Part shown: piece after piece, positions 40,652-49,775 of the stretch
How the letters are laid out: the number at the start of each line of letters is the position of its first letter
Numbering within the stretch: position 1 is the first letter of the stretch
NCBI GenBank assembly: GCA_038228695.1
Contig: JBBRPA010000002.1
Location: 1 to 64,000, forward strand
Reading direction: 5' to 3'
DNA: 64,000 nucleotides
Source: DASVRZ01 sp038228695
Lineage (GTDB): Bacteria > Verrucomicrobiota > Verrucomicrobiia > Chthoniobacterales > DASVRZ01
Notes under the pieces: model-generated
Told to the model about the DNA's origin: nothing
The model's database searches: none
What the model saw: only the letters and a program-made list of their open reading frames with translations
Translations under genes and position numbers: made by a program

Positions 40652-42087
40652 GCCGTTTCGTTTTTTTCCGTTCAGCCTTGTTGCTCGTGGCGATCTGGGC
40701 CGGGATCTATCTGCCAACGCTCGGCACGCTGGAATTGCGGGGCGAAGAAGGCCGGCGGATCCTGCCGGGGCAGACCATGCTCCGAACGGGAGACTGGATC
40801 GTTCCGCAAGTCGGCGGCGAGGTGTATTTGCGCAAACCGCCCATGATCAACTGGCTGGCGGCGCTCAGTTTTAAATTTACCGGGGTGGAAAACGAGTGGA
40901 CCGCGCGCCTGCCCTCGGTTCTGGGTGTGCTCATCCTCGTACTCGCAGTGTTTTTCGCCGGGGAACGTTGGCTGGGCTTTGAAACGGCGTTTGCCGCCGC
41001 GGTTTTTTCCATGACCACGATCGGTATGATCGAAAAGGGCCGGTTGTTAGAGATCGACGCGCTCTATTCTGTGGCGGCGGGTCTGGCAATACTCGCTTGG
41101 TTGCACGGATGGATGCTCGACCGGCCGTGGTCCGGCTGGATTGGTGCAGGTCTCTCCCTCGGTTTCGGCTACCTTTTGAAGGGACCCGTGCTGCTGCTGT
41201 TTTTCTACGCGGTGGTTCTAGCGGTGTTGTGGAAAGACGGAAGGCTGCGGAAAATACTTCATCCCGCGCACGGCCTTGGGCTGCTGATTGCGATCGGGCT
41301 GGCTGCGCTCTGGTGGGTGCCGTTCCACGAGCGCACGGCGGGTGCGGGCGGGGCGATGATCAAACAACTAACCGACCGTATCGACGGCTCCGACTTCAAT
41401 CTCGCCGGATGGCTGCTGAACCTCCCGCGCGGCTTCGTCAACCTCCTGCCGTGGTCTCTTTTTATTGCGCTCGCCTGGGTTCCTTTGCGGCCCGAGACGC
41501 CCGCCAAACTCCGCGGACTTTACTTCGGATTGCGCGCGGCGGTAGTGGCCACGTTTTTGGTCGTCAGCCTCGCCCCAGGTTCGCTTCCGCGTTACACCAT
41601 GCCGGTCACGTTGCCGTTCGCCTTGCTCGTAGCGCTGCTCTTAACTTGGGGAACCCTGCCTGAGTGGTTGTGGAAAATTTGGCGTATCGCCACCGGCGGC
41701 GGGGTGGGGGGATTGAAAATTCTCGCCCAGCGTTGTGGCGTGCTCATGGTTTTTCTGATCGCCGCTTACTCGCTGGCAGTCGTCCCGAAAATGAAAAAGC
41801 GCTCCCTTTGGCGCACCACCGGTGAAAAAATCAACGCCGCCATTCCCAGCGGCGCGACGCTTTACGCGGTCGATCCTGGATCACAGCCCATCTTTTTCTA
41901 CCTCACGAATTCTTATCAGTTCATCGACAAGGCGGACCACCTACCGAAGGACGCTCGTTTCATTCTGGCCCGAGGTAAGCCGCTAGCCAATGTTAGAAAA
42001 CATCATCCCGAGGCGAAGGAACTCGTTACCTACCAAGATCGGGGCGACAAGACTAGCGTCTTGCTCGAAGTCCAGCCCAGACGATGA
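40594..42087 (+). CDS. Multi-pass glycosyltransferase family 39 protein (ArnT/PMT-like)
   Basis: A 497-residue membrane protein with about ten hydrophobic helices. The first loop has the family's acidic and RKPP motif: LELRGEEGRRILPGQTMLRTGDWIVPQVGGEVYLRKPPMINW. GLLLKGP-type FGYLLKGPVLLLFF and an extracytoplasmic C-terminal domain follow. Enzymes of this group transfer sugars from polyprenyl phosphate donors. With the GT2 gene it probably forms a two-step unit: the GT2 could make the lipid-linked sugar and this protein use it. That link is inference. Confidence 0.87.
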   Translation: MPSVPAPAIEHEGFSESRVSRFVFFRSALLLVAIWAGIYLPTLGTLELRGEEGRRILPGQTMLRTGDWIVPQVGGEVYLRKPPMINWLAALSFKFTGVENEWTARLPSVLGVLILVLAVFFAGERWLGFETAFAAAVFSMTTIGMIEKGRLLEIDALYSVAAGLAILAWLHGWMLDRPWSGWIGAGLSLGFGYLLKGPVLLLFFYAVVLAVLWKDGRLRKILHPAHGLGLLIAIGLAALWWVPFHERTAGAGGAMIKQLTDRIDGSDFNLAGWLLNLPRGFVNLLPWSLFIALAWVPLRPETPAKLRGLYFGLRAAVVATFLVVSLAPGSLPRYTMPVTLPFALLVALLLTWGTLPEWLWKIWRIATGGGVGGLKILAQRCGVLMVFLIAAYSLAVVPKMKKRSLWRTTGEKINAAIPSGATLYAVDPGSQPIFFYLTNSYQFIDKADHLPKDARFILARGKPLANVRKHHPEAKELVTYQDRGDKTSVLLEVQPRR

Positions 42088-42153
42088 GAGCGTCCTGCGC
42101 CGTGTAAGTTTCCCCTTTGCGCCTCCGCCAATCTCCCCTAAATTCGCCGCCCT

Positions 42154-43284
42154 ATGTTATCCGCTGGAATCGTCGGCCTCCCCAATGTCGGCAAATCAAC
42201 CCTCTTCAACGCCGTCACTCGCACCCGCAAGGCCACCGCGGCAAACTACCCGTTTTGCACGATTGACCCGAACGTCGGCATCGTCACTGTTCCCGACGCG
42301 CGGCTTGAGGTCCTCTCAAAAATCAGCGGTTCGCAAAAAATCATCCCCGCTGCGATCGAATTCGTGGACATCGCCGGCCTCGTGAAAGACGCCAGCAAAG
42401 GCGAGGGCCTCGGCAACCAATTCCTCGCCAACATTCGCGAGACCGACGCCATCGTCCAAGTCGTCCGCTGCTTCGAGGACGACGACATTCACCACGTCTC
42501 AGGCACCGTCGATCCCGTGCGCGACATCGAGGTGATCAACACCGAACTCATCCTTGCTGACATGGCCTCTTTGCAAAAACGGGCTGACCGCCAGAAAAAA
42601 GCCGCCCGCGTCGGCGACAAGACCGCGCTCGCCGAAATCGCTCTCATCGAACGCCTGCTCCCTTACCTCGACTCCGGCAAACCGGCAGTCACTTTTGAAG
42701 CCAGCGCCGAGGAGAAAAAACTCATTCACGACTTCTTTCTTCTGAGCGCCAAGCCCGTCATTTTTGCCTGCAACGTTGCGGAAAGCGACTTGCCCGTGGT
42801 CAGCAACGACCTAGCAAATGCCACTTCGCCCGCCGCTGGTTACATCAAAGCCGTCCGCGACTACGTCAGCAAACATCTCAACACCGAGGCGGTCATCATT
42901 AGCGCGCAAATTGAGAGCGAATTGATCGATCTTTCCGCAGAGGAAGCGGCAGATTATTTGAAAGATTTGGGCGTCGCCGAAAGTGGTGTCGGGACCTTGA
43001 TTCGGTCGGTTTACCATTTGCTCGGTCTGCGGACTTATCTGACCACTGGTGAAAAAGAAACCCGCGCTTGGACAATTCGCATTGGCGACAAAGCTCCCGC
43101 GGCAGCGGGCGTGATCCACAGTGACTTCGAACGTGGCTTCATCGCAGCGGAAACCGTGGCATTCGACGATCTTTCCCGGCTGGGCAGTCTGGCCAAGGCG
43201 CGCGAGGCGGGCAAACTTCGGATCGAGGGTAAGGAATACGTCGTGCAGGACGGGGACGTCTTCGATTTCCGGTTCAACGTCTAA
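42154..43284 (+). CDS. ychF: Redox-regulated ATPase YchF
   Basis: A 376-residue Obg-family P-loop protein. The G1 motif GLPNVGKSTLFNAVT, the FVDIAGLVKDASKGEGLGNQFLANIRETDAIVQVVRCFED stretch, and the C-terminal TGS domain (LGLRTYLTTGEKETRAWTIRIGDKAPAAAGVIHSDFERGFI) are all as in YchF/OLA1, which prefers ATP. A YchF hallmark, FNV at the end (FDFRFNV), is present. It is a single-gene unit in a conserved housekeeping role. Confidence 0.96.
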   Translation: MLSAGIVGLPNVGKSTLFNAVTRTRKATAANYPFCTIDPNVGIVTVPDARLEVLSKISGSQKIIPAAIEFVDIAGLVKDASKGEGLGNQFLANIRETDAIVQVVRCFEDDDIHHVSGTVDPVRDIEVINTELILADMASLQKRADRQKKAARVGDKTALAEIALIERLLPYLDSGKPAVTFEASAEEKKLIHDFFLLSAKPVIFACNVAESDLPVVSNDLANATSPAAGYIKAVRDYVSKHLNTEAVIISAQIESELIDLSAEEAADYLKDLGVAESGVGTLIRSVYHLLGLRTYLTTGEKETRAWTIRIGDKAPAAAGVIHSDFERGFIAAETVAFDDLSRLGSLAKAREAGKLRIEGKEYVVQDGDVFDFRFNV

Positions 43285-43453
43285 AAAAGTCGCAGCGCAG
43301 CTGTCCCATCTGAAAAGAGGGTCTAATCCGCGTCAACGATGCGTCCAAATGGCGCGAACTTCACACCCACCTCATTAGCAACTCGCCTGCGCAATATACG
43401 GACCGATACTTTTCAGCGTTTCCGGCAAAGTTGACGAAAATTCTCTCAGAAAC

Positions 43454-44227
43454 TTATTTTGGCATGGCGGCGATCACCGCGTCCTGCGGTTTTTGAAAGG
43501 CATCTGCCGCTGGATTAGAAATTGTGACGTTAGCTAAAGTGGCCTCTCCGAGCATTTCGCCAGTGAGGCCGTTTTCCTTTGACCAATTCCAGAAGGTCCA
43601 TTTCGTCGGGGTCGAAATGCCGTCAAAATCCTCGAACGTCTCGTAGAAAATCGCGTGAGGCTCCTTTTCCGCCTCTGTTTGATTGCGTCCAAAGGTTACA
43701 ATGTAGGCCATGGCCGTCAGTCGGTTGCTTTTTGGGTCGCGATACAGAACATACCAGTCGTCCGACGCATCACCGGTTCCGTTGGCGAAAGTTAATTTGG
43801 CGGTGTCGTATTCTTTGCCGCGAAGGATGGCCTTGCCAGTCTCCTCGATGTAGGTTCCGGGATCATTCAACTTATAAGGCGCAGCCCAGAAATAGGCCCA
43901 AGTAAAAATATCGAACCGGGCGCGAGGCCATTCGGCTTTTGCAGGAGAAAGCCAGACATCGTTTCCGTCAAAAATTAGGGTCGCACCATCCGCCCGCTCG
44001 AGTCGAATGCCAGAATTGGAAGGGGTCATGAGAATTTTCCCCAAAAATCGCTCCTCTCCTCCAAATTTGAGTTTGAAATTAGCCTTCAGTGCGGGTGCTT
44101 TACGCCAGTTGGCAGCGTTTTGCGCGACTTGGATCGGACCGGCGAAACCAGCAGCTTCGGCGTGGGCCAAATGGGCGGTGGAAAAAATTGCGAGTGCAAC
44201 AAACAGGCGAGGTAATTTTGATTTCAT
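43454..44227 (-). CDS. Exported protein of unknown function, divergent from the rhodopsin gene
   Basis: From ATG 44227 it encodes 257 residues with a signal peptide (KSKLPRLFVALAIFSTAHLAHAEA). An upstream in-frame start at 44338 looks like leader. The mature part resembles LolA/DUF-type periplasmic lipoprotein carriers in layout (ALKANFKLKFGGEERFLGKILMTPSNSGIRLERADGATLIFDGNDVWLSP, then FETFEDFDGISTPTKWTFWNWSKE), with alternating beta strands. I do not assign a family. It is divergently transcribed from the rhodopsin gene with a 218-base gap that must hold both promoters. A functional link to the rhodopsin is unknown. Confidence 0.72.
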   Translation of the reverse strand: MKSKLPRLFVALAIFSTAHLAHAEAAGFAGPIQVAQNAANWRKAPALKANFKLKFGGEERFLGKILMTPSNSGIRLERADGATLIFDGNDVWLSPAKAEWPRARFDIFTWAYFWAAPYKLNDPGTYIEETGKAILRGKEYDTAKLTFANGTGDASDDWYVLYRDPKSNRLTAMAYIVTFGRNQTEAEKEPHAIFYETFEDFDGISTPTKWTFWNWSKENGLTGEMLGEATLANVTISNPAADAFQKPQDAVIAAMPK

Positions 44228-44445
44228 GGAAATTAGATTGGTCGGTTGGATTATAAAAAAGTGAGGCTTTTTGCCAATTTTCAAAGTCCCACAAAATGAT
44301 TTTTTAACGAAACGCGAAAAATATCGTCCAAGATTCATATTTTTGCATCTTTCGCTCCGATGGTGAACGTAACCCCTCTCTGATGTCAGACCTACGGTAA
44401 GTGCCGCAGGCGATGGACATTTGTTTCAACCCAACCTAATTACCT

Positions 44446-45270
44446 ATGCACAATCGAAATCGCAGTTCACGTTCGTGGTCCAACCCCCTTTTAATTAGCA
44501 GCTTCTTGGCATTGTTGCCGGGTTCTGTTTTTGCCTCGGGTTTAACCTCACTCCCCATCGCCTCAGCCAATTTGAAACCGGACGATGTTGTCGGGATTTC
44601 CTTTTGGTTTATTTCCATGGCACTTGTCGCGGCTACGGCTTTTTTCTTTAACGAGCGGCACCGTGTTTCGAAGAAATGGAGCACTTCGTTGAACGTTTCT
44701 GGTCTCGTCACCCTCGTTGCCGCGGTCCATTACTTTTACATGCGAGACGTTTGGGTTGCGACCGGTAATACCCCAACGGTTTTTCGTTACATCGACTGGC
44801 TGATTACTGTTCCGCTTTTGATGGTGGAATTTTATCTGATCCTTTCAGCCGTCGGCAAGGTTTCTGCGGGAATCTTCTGGCGTCTGTTGATCGGAACGCT
44901 CGTCATGCTCGTTGGCGGCTACTTGGGTGAAGCGCGGTTGATCGGAGCTTGGCCCGGTTTCATCATCGGTATGGTCGGCTGGGCCTACATTCTCTTCGAG
45001 ATTTTTGTTGGTGAGGCCAGCAAAGCTAACGCCAGTTCGGCTTCTCCCGCAGTCAAGTCGGCATTCGGTCTGATGCGGATCATTGTCACTATTGGTTGGG
45101 CAGTTTACCCAATTGGATATTTCGTCGGTTACCTTACCGGTGCTGATTCCGCTTCCAGCATGTCAGGCCTTAATTTGGTCTACAATTTCGCTGACGTGCT
45201 CAACAAGATCGCCTTCGGAGTGATCATTTGGGCTGCAGCAGTAAAAGATTCTGACGGCAAAGCCGCCTAA
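44446..45270 (+). CDS. Proteorhodopsin, green-absorbing light-driven proton pump
   Basis: A 274-residue type 1 rhodopsin with a signal-like N-terminus (LLISSFLALLPGSVFAS) and seven helices. Key residues: H95 (proton-acceptor partner, HYFYMRDVW), R114, D117 (acceptor), T121, E128 (donor) in RYIDWLITVPLLMVEFYLIL, D250 and the retinal Schiff-base lysine K254 (NKIAFGVIIW). The D-T-E set shows an outward proton pump, not a chloride or sodium pump. L125, at the tuning position (L green, Q blue), predicts green absorption. Retinal comes from the blh product encoded downstream. The gene is followed by a terminator and then crtE. Confidence 0.96.
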   Translation: MHNRNRSSRSWSNPLLISSFLALLPGSVFASGLTSLPIASANLKPDDVVGISFWFISMALVAATAFFFNERHRVSKKWSTSLNVSGLVTLVAAVHYFYMRDVWVATGNTPTVFRYIDWLITVPLLMVEFYLILSAVGKVSAGIFWRLLIGTLVMLVGGYLGEARLIGAWPGFIIGMVGWAYILFEIFVGEASKANASSASPAVKSAFGLMRIIVTIGWAVYPIGYFVGYLTGADSASSMSGLNLVYNFADVLNKIAFGVIIWAAAVKDSDGKAA

Positions 45271-45280
45271 TAAATTCTTC

Positions 45281-45333
45281 GCTTCGTGGATGGTGACGTA
45301 AAATCTCGCTGTCCACGAAGCTGAATTTTTTTC
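45281..45333 (+). terminator. Intergenic terminator between the rhodopsin gene and crtE
   Basis: A perfect 10-bp stem GCTTCGTGGA (45281-45290)/TCCACGAAGC (45312-45321) is followed by TGAATTTTTTT. It lies 11 bases after the rhodopsin stop and 50 bases before crtE. It could give abundant short rhodopsin mRNA and only partial read-through into the carotenoid genes, or mark separate transcripts. Confidence 0.85.
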
Positions 45334-45383
45334 AAAGGTAGTTAGTTACTTTCCCGAAACCGGGGTTAGCGTGCTAAATTACT

Positions 45384-46283
45384 ATGGCTTTAACTGTTAG
45401 TCCGGTAACTCAGAAACTCTCCATCGCGGGCTTACTGGCCGGTGTTGAGGAGTTGATGAATATTCTCCTTACTTCCGGGTCGGAGTCGGCTGATGAAAAA
45501 TCGGTTGCGGTAGAAGCGGCGCACTATCATCTGGCGTGTGGCGGTCAGCGAGTAAGGGCAAAGATAGCGCTACACTCCGCACTGGCTCTAGACATCGGTG
45601 AAAAGGACGCTCTCGCTCTTGCGGCAGCTGCGGAGCTTCTCCACAACGCTTCGCTTGTTCACGATGATGTAGTAGACTGCGAGGAGTTTCGACGGGGATC
45701 GAAAACGGTGGTCGCCAAGTTCGGAAAAACCGTGGCTATTTGTACAGGTGATTTGCTTCTTTCGGCTGCTTGGTTAGCCCTCGCGCAAGTTTCTGTAACC
45801 GATCGTCTTCCGGCTTTGTTAGGCGTTCTGCATGCTAGAACCGCAGAGGCCATTAACGGGCAATGTGCGGAAATCCGTCACCGTGCCGTTTGCGGTGATT
45901 CTTGGGAACTCTACGAAGACGTCGCGAGAAAAAAATCGGGAGCTTTGCTGGGACTACCGTTGCAACTGTCCCTGATTGCGTCCGGTAATGCCGATTACGC
46001 AGCCTGCGCGCTTCGCTGTGCGGAATCCTTTGCAGTAGCCTACCAAATTATTGACGACCTGAACGATGCCGACCTCGATCGGGAAAATGTTGATCGTCCC
46101 GCTTGTTTTAATGCGATTCTCCTGCTCGAAGAATCTAACCCTACGAACATCGCTTGCGAGATAGCCCGTCACCGGGCGCACCTCCGGCTGTGCGAAGCCA
46201 CGGAGCTCGCGACCACCCTGCCCGCGAACGCGGGTGGACTGCTGCTCGATCTGGCTCGCGACATGATCGAGCAAATTTCGTGA
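45384..46283 (+). CDS. crtE: Geranylgeranyl diphosphate synthase (polyprenyl synthetase family)
   Basis: A 299-residue trans-isoprenyl diphosphate synthase. The first Asp-rich motif is LVHDDVVD and the second DDLND (YQIIDDLNDADLD). GGQRVR stands where GGKRLR is usual. It supplies C20 precursor for phytoene. The next gene begins at GTG 46280 inside its stop (4-base overlap), as do all genes onward to blh, a fully coupled operon. Its base composition is somewhat lower in GC than housekeeping neighbours, as in the rhodopsin gene. Assignment as GGPP rather than another chain length rests on the operon. Confidence 0.93.
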   Translation: MALTVSPVTQKLSIAGLLAGVEELMNILLTSGSESADEKSVAVEAAHYHLACGGQRVRAKIALHSALALDIGEKDALALAAAAELLHNASLVHDDVVDCEEFRRGSKTVVAKFGKTVAICTGDLLLSAAWLALAQVSVTDRLPALLGVLHARTAEAINGQCAEIRHRAVCGDSWELYEDVARKKSGALLGLPLQLSLIASGNADYAACALRCAESFAVAYQIIDDLNDADLDRENVDRPACFNAILLLEESNPTNIACEIARHRAHLRLCEATELATTLPANAGGLLLDLARDMIEQIS

Positions 46284-47767
46284 AGGCCGAGGCCCGTGCC
46301 ATTGTAATCGGCTCGGGTTTTGGTGGATTGGCGGCTGGTTTGCGTTTGCGCGCACTGGGCTACGAGGTGGAAGTCTGGGAAAGGGGTTCCGAGCCGGGCG
46401 GACGAGCGGCTGTTTTTCGCCGAGACGGATTTGTATATGATGCTGGGCCAACCGTGATTACTGCGCCGTTTTTGTTCGATGAACTTTTCGCCTTATTTGG
46501 CGAGAAGCGTTCCGATCATATTGAGTTTCTGCCCGTGAAGCCGTGGTATCGGATGATCGATGCGGAGGGCGGCACGTTCGATTACGGCGGCACCGAGGAG
46601 GAGATCAAGCGCGAGGTGGCCCGGTTCAGCCCGGGGGACGCGGAAGGTTACAGCCGTCTGTTAGAACATTCCCAGCGACTCTATGCGGAAGGATTCGAGC
46701 ATCTTGGCGCGCAGCCATTTCATCAATTGCGGAACATGCTGGCCGCTACTCCGGCGTTAATCCGATTGCGCGGAGATCGAAGTGTTTGGCAGCTCGTTTG
46801 TCGGTATTTGAAGAACGATTCGCTGCGTCGCTTTTTCAGCATTCAGCCGCTCTTGGTCGGCGGGAATCCATTTGCCACCTCCTCGCTTTACTCGCTCATC
46901 CACTACTTGGAAATCAAGAGTGGCATCTGGTATCCGCAGGGTGGAACGGGCGCACTGATCCGGGCTTTGGTTGCGTTGGCGGAGCGTCACGGAATTACGT
47001 TTCAATTTAATAGAACCGTCACCAGCCTCGAAGTCGTGGACGGTCGTTTACGCGGGTTGCAAGCGGCAGATGGCTTACGGGAAGCCTGCGATCTGGTGGT
47101 CGCGAATGCGGATCCACCGCGCGTTTATCGGGATTGGATCGCGGCGCGGCACCGAAGAAAATGGACGGACCGTCGCCTGGACCGATTGAAATACTCGATG
47201 GGCTTGTTTGTGCTCTATTTTGGAACGGATCTTCCCTATCCCGATGTGGCGCACCACACCATCTTGTTCAGCCGTCGTTACCGTGAACTGCTATCCGATA
47301 TTTTCGAAAACGGCGTTCTGGCGGAAGATCCCAGTCTCTACCTTCATCGACCTGCTGCGACCGATCCGTCCATGGCTCCGGAAGGACGGGATGCCTTTTA
47401 CGTGCTCGCACCGGTCCCCAATCTGCAGACTGCTATCGATTGGGACACCACCGGACCACGCTATGCGGAACTAATTATCGACCAACTTGGTCAGCGTCTC
47501 ATGCCCGAACTTCGGAAGCATCTCGTTTCGCAATTTTATGTCGCACCCACTTACTTTCGCGACGCTTTGCAGTCGGAGCACGGCGCAGGGTTTTCCATTG
47601 CACCGATCCTCACCCAATCGGCATGGTTCCGCTTTCACAACAAAAGTGAGGACGTCGAAGGTCTCTACTTTGTCGGCGCGGGGACCCATCCCGGCGCGGG
47701 ATTGCCGGGGGTTGTCACATCGGCCAAAGTCGTCGAAAATATCCTGCGGGAAGAAATGCTAACATGA
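46280..47767 (+). CDS. crtI: Phytoene desaturase (lycopene-forming)
   Basis: From GTG 46280 (overlapping crtE) it encodes 495 residues. The FAD motif AIVIGSGFGGLAAGLRLRALGYEVEVWERGSEPGGRAAVF and the C-terminal YFVGAGTHPGAGLPGVVTSAKVVEN signature of CrtI desaturases are clear. It carries out the repeated desaturation of phytoene to lycopene in one enzyme. An in-frame upstream extension from 46154 overlaps crtE and should not be used. It ends in a 4-base overlap with crtB. Confidence 0.95.
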   Translation: MKAEARAIVIGSGFGGLAAGLRLRALGYEVEVWERGSEPGGRAAVFRRDGFVYDAGPTVITAPFLFDELFALFGEKRSDHIEFLPVKPWYRMIDAEGGTFDYGGTEEEIKREVARFSPGDAEGYSRLLEHSQRLYAEGFEHLGAQPFHQLRNMLAATPALIRLRGDRSVWQLVCRYLKNDSLRRFFSIQPLLVGGNPFATSSLYSLIHYLEIKSGIWYPQGGTGALIRALVALAERHGITFQFNRTVTSLEVVDGRLRGLQAADGLREACDLVVANADPPRVYRDWIAARHRRKWTDRRLDRLKYSMGLFVLYFGTDLPYPDVAHHTILFSRRYRELLSDIFENGVLAEDPSLYLHRPAATDPSMAPEGRDAFYVLAPVPNLQTAIDWDTTGPRYAELIIDQLGQRLMPELRKHLVSQFYVAPTYFRDALQSEHGAGFSIAPILTQSAWFRFHNKSEDVEGLYFVGAGTHPGAGLPGVVTSAKVVENILREEMLT

Positions 47768-48660
47768 GCGATGCTAACACAACACCAGAGGATTTGCTCG
47801 CGCGGCACGGACGTAGTTTTCATCTTGCGGGTCGTTTTCTTTCTCTGGAAACGAGAGCCCGCGCTACGCGATTATACGCCTTCTGTCGCGTGCTCGACGA
47901 TCTTGCTGACGAAGCCGAATCTGCCAGTGGTGCTAGCAAGAGTTTGCAAGAATTGGTCGGTCATTTAGTCACCTCCGCTGAACCGGTGGCGCAGCTCTAT
48001 CGCTCGCTTGGGCTCCGCGACAATGAACCGGCCGACACGCTGCTCCGGACGCTCGCAACCGACACTGGCCCGTGCCGTTTTCAAAACGCGGACGAACTTT
48101 TGCGCTATGCCCACGGAGTGGCCGGGACGGTTGGGCTCATGATGTCCGAGGTGCTGGGCGCGGATTCGCCAGAGGCGCGGCCGCACGCCCTCGATCTCGG
48201 GGTGGGAATGCAACTAGTAAACATCGCGCGTGACGTCCGCGAAGATGCGGAACGCGATCGGGTCTATCTGCCGGCTGAATGGCTCCCTGCCGGAGCGGAT
48301 GCTAGTGCTCTCGCTACCCGTCCGGAAATCGCTTGGCTGGCGGCCCAGCGGGCAATCGAAGAGGCCGAAAAATATTTTTCGAGCGGATTCCGTGGCATTC
48401 GTCATTTGCCCCAAAAAAACCAGCGGGGCATCTGGATCGCTGGCCGAGTCTATCGCGAAATTGGGCAGGAGATTTTACAAGGAGGGGCAGCCGGCCTTCG
48501 TAAACGCGCGGTTGTTCCCGGTTGGCGGAAGTTTCTCCTAACCATCGGATGCCTGATCACGCCCTCCGCGCTCACCCCGTTTGGTCGGGACGGCGAAATG
48601 AACCACAACGCTGATTTGCACCGTCCGCTGACCGGCCTGTGTGGAATCCATTTGAGGTGA
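47764..48660 (+). CDS. crtB: Phytoene synthase
   Basis: A 298-residue squalene/phytoene synthase. The two Asp-rich motifs are LDDLADEAE and NIARDVREDAERDRVYLP, and HGVAGTVGLMMSEVLG and RYAH are typical. It joins two GGPP molecules to form phytoene. The start overlaps crtI by four bases (ATGA), and the stop overlaps crtY. Confidence 0.95.
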   Translation: MSDANTTPEDLLARHGRSFHLAGRFLSLETRARATRLYAFCRVLDDLADEAESASGASKSLQELVGHLVTSAEPVAQLYRSLGLRDNEPADTLLRTLATDTGPCRFQNADELLRYAHGVAGTVGLMMSEVLGADSPEARPHALDLGVGMQLVNIARDVREDAERDRVYLPAEWLPAGADASALATRPEIAWLAAQRAIEEAEKYFSSGFRGIRHLPQKNQRGIWIAGRVYREIGQEILQGGAAGLRKRAVVPGWRKFLLTIGCLITPSALTPFGRDGEMNHNADLHRPLTGLCGIHLR

Positions 48661-49775
48661 AAACGCAAATCGATGTCGCCATTCTGGGAGCCGGTCTCGC
48701 CGGTCTGAGTCTGGCAGTGCGGTTGTGTAAACTTCCACGACCGCCCAGCATCTTATTGATTGACCCCCGGCTGGATTATTTAAGGGATCGAACTTGGTGC
48801 CATTGGGCGGCGGCACCTCATCCATTTTTGGATTGCATATCCCATCGCTGGCCGCGCTGGACCGTGCGAAACGGCAATCAATCGATCACTCGGGAGTCCG
48901 CGGAGTTTCCCTATGTGCGCATTCCCGCGGATGCGCTCTACACCCAAGCGCGTGAGCTACTAGCATTAGCGCCCGAAGTCGAGTGGGCGCTTGGCCAGAC
49001 CGCCGAGCATCTACGGGAAACAGACGCAGGAGTCGAGATCGACTTGAGCGGGGGAACGCGCGTGACCACTGGGAAAATTTACGACAGTCGGCCCTTGGAG
49101 TCGGCAGCGACAGGAGGTTGGCGGCAGATTTTTCGTGGGCTGGAATTGCGTTCATCGCAGACTCAATTGAGCACCGACGAGGTTACGCTGATGGATTTTC
49201 AAAGCGCGGGCCGAGCAGGGATTCGTTTTTTCTACGCGCTGCCGCTGTCTGCTAACACCATACTTGTGGAGGATACGCGGCTTTGTCCGCCTCGCGGGAC
49301 CGTCGAGTTTTCAGATGAAGCGATCATCGATTACGCCAGCGAACATTTCGGTGGCGGACCGTGGGAGGTGATCCACCGCGAGGAGGGAGTGATTCCAATG
49401 CGTGTGATGAAGACACCGGCACAGGTTGGCTCTAACATTTCCATCGGCACGCGGGGTGGCGCCGTCCGGGCCTCCTCGGGATACGCATTTTCCCGGATTC
49501 AAGAACAGTCCGCGCGACTGGCAGGAGCTTACCCGAACGGCAGTGCTAACATCTTTGCCGGATCGACTGTAGACCGGCTGGATGAGATTTTTTTGCGAGT
49601 GCTGGACCGTGATCCCGGGCAATTGCCGGAATTGATGATGCAGCTTTTTCAAAAAACACCGACGCCCAGTCTCGTTCGTTTCATGGAGTCGAGGGCCAGT
49701 TGGAAAGATAATTTGACTGTCGTGCGCGCGTTGCCGTGTTGGCCATTTTTGCGCGCGGTGCTTTTCCCACAATGA
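48657..49775 (+). CDS. crtY: Lycopene beta-cyclase
   Basis: From GTG 48657 (overlapping crtB) it encodes 372 residues. The dinucleotide motif VAILGAGLAGLSLAVRL and the LDYLRDRTWCHW and WRQIFRGLELR regions mark the CrtY-type bacterial cyclase. A short acidic stretch is followed by SGYAFSRIQEQSARLA near the C-terminus, as in the family. It closes both ends of lycopene to beta-carotene, the substrate of the next gene. It ends in the ATGA overlap with blh. Confidence 0.93.
   Translation: MKTQIDVAILGAGLAGLSLAVRLCKLPRPPSILLIDPRLDYLRDRTWCHWAAAPHPFLDCISHRWPRWTVRNGNQSITRESAEFPYVRIPADALYTQARELLALAPEVEWALGQTAEHLRETDAGVEIDLSGGTRVTTGKIYDSRPLESAATGGWRQIFRGLELRSSQTQLSTDEVTLMDFQSAGRAGIRFFYALPLSANTILVEDTRLCPPRGTVEFSDEAIIDYASEHFGGGPWEVIHREEGVIPMRVMKTPAQVGSNISIGTRGGAVRASSGYAFSRIQEQSARLAGAYPNGSANIFAGSTVDRLDEIFLRVLDRDPGQLPELMMQLFQKTPTPSLVRFMESRASWKDNLTVVRALPCWPFLRAVLFPQ

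Noticed and set aside
44446..45270. Chloride- or sodium-pumping rhodopsin
   Set aside because: The D117-T121-E128 set is that of proton pumps; sodium pumps use N-D-Q and chloride pumps lack the acceptor Asp.
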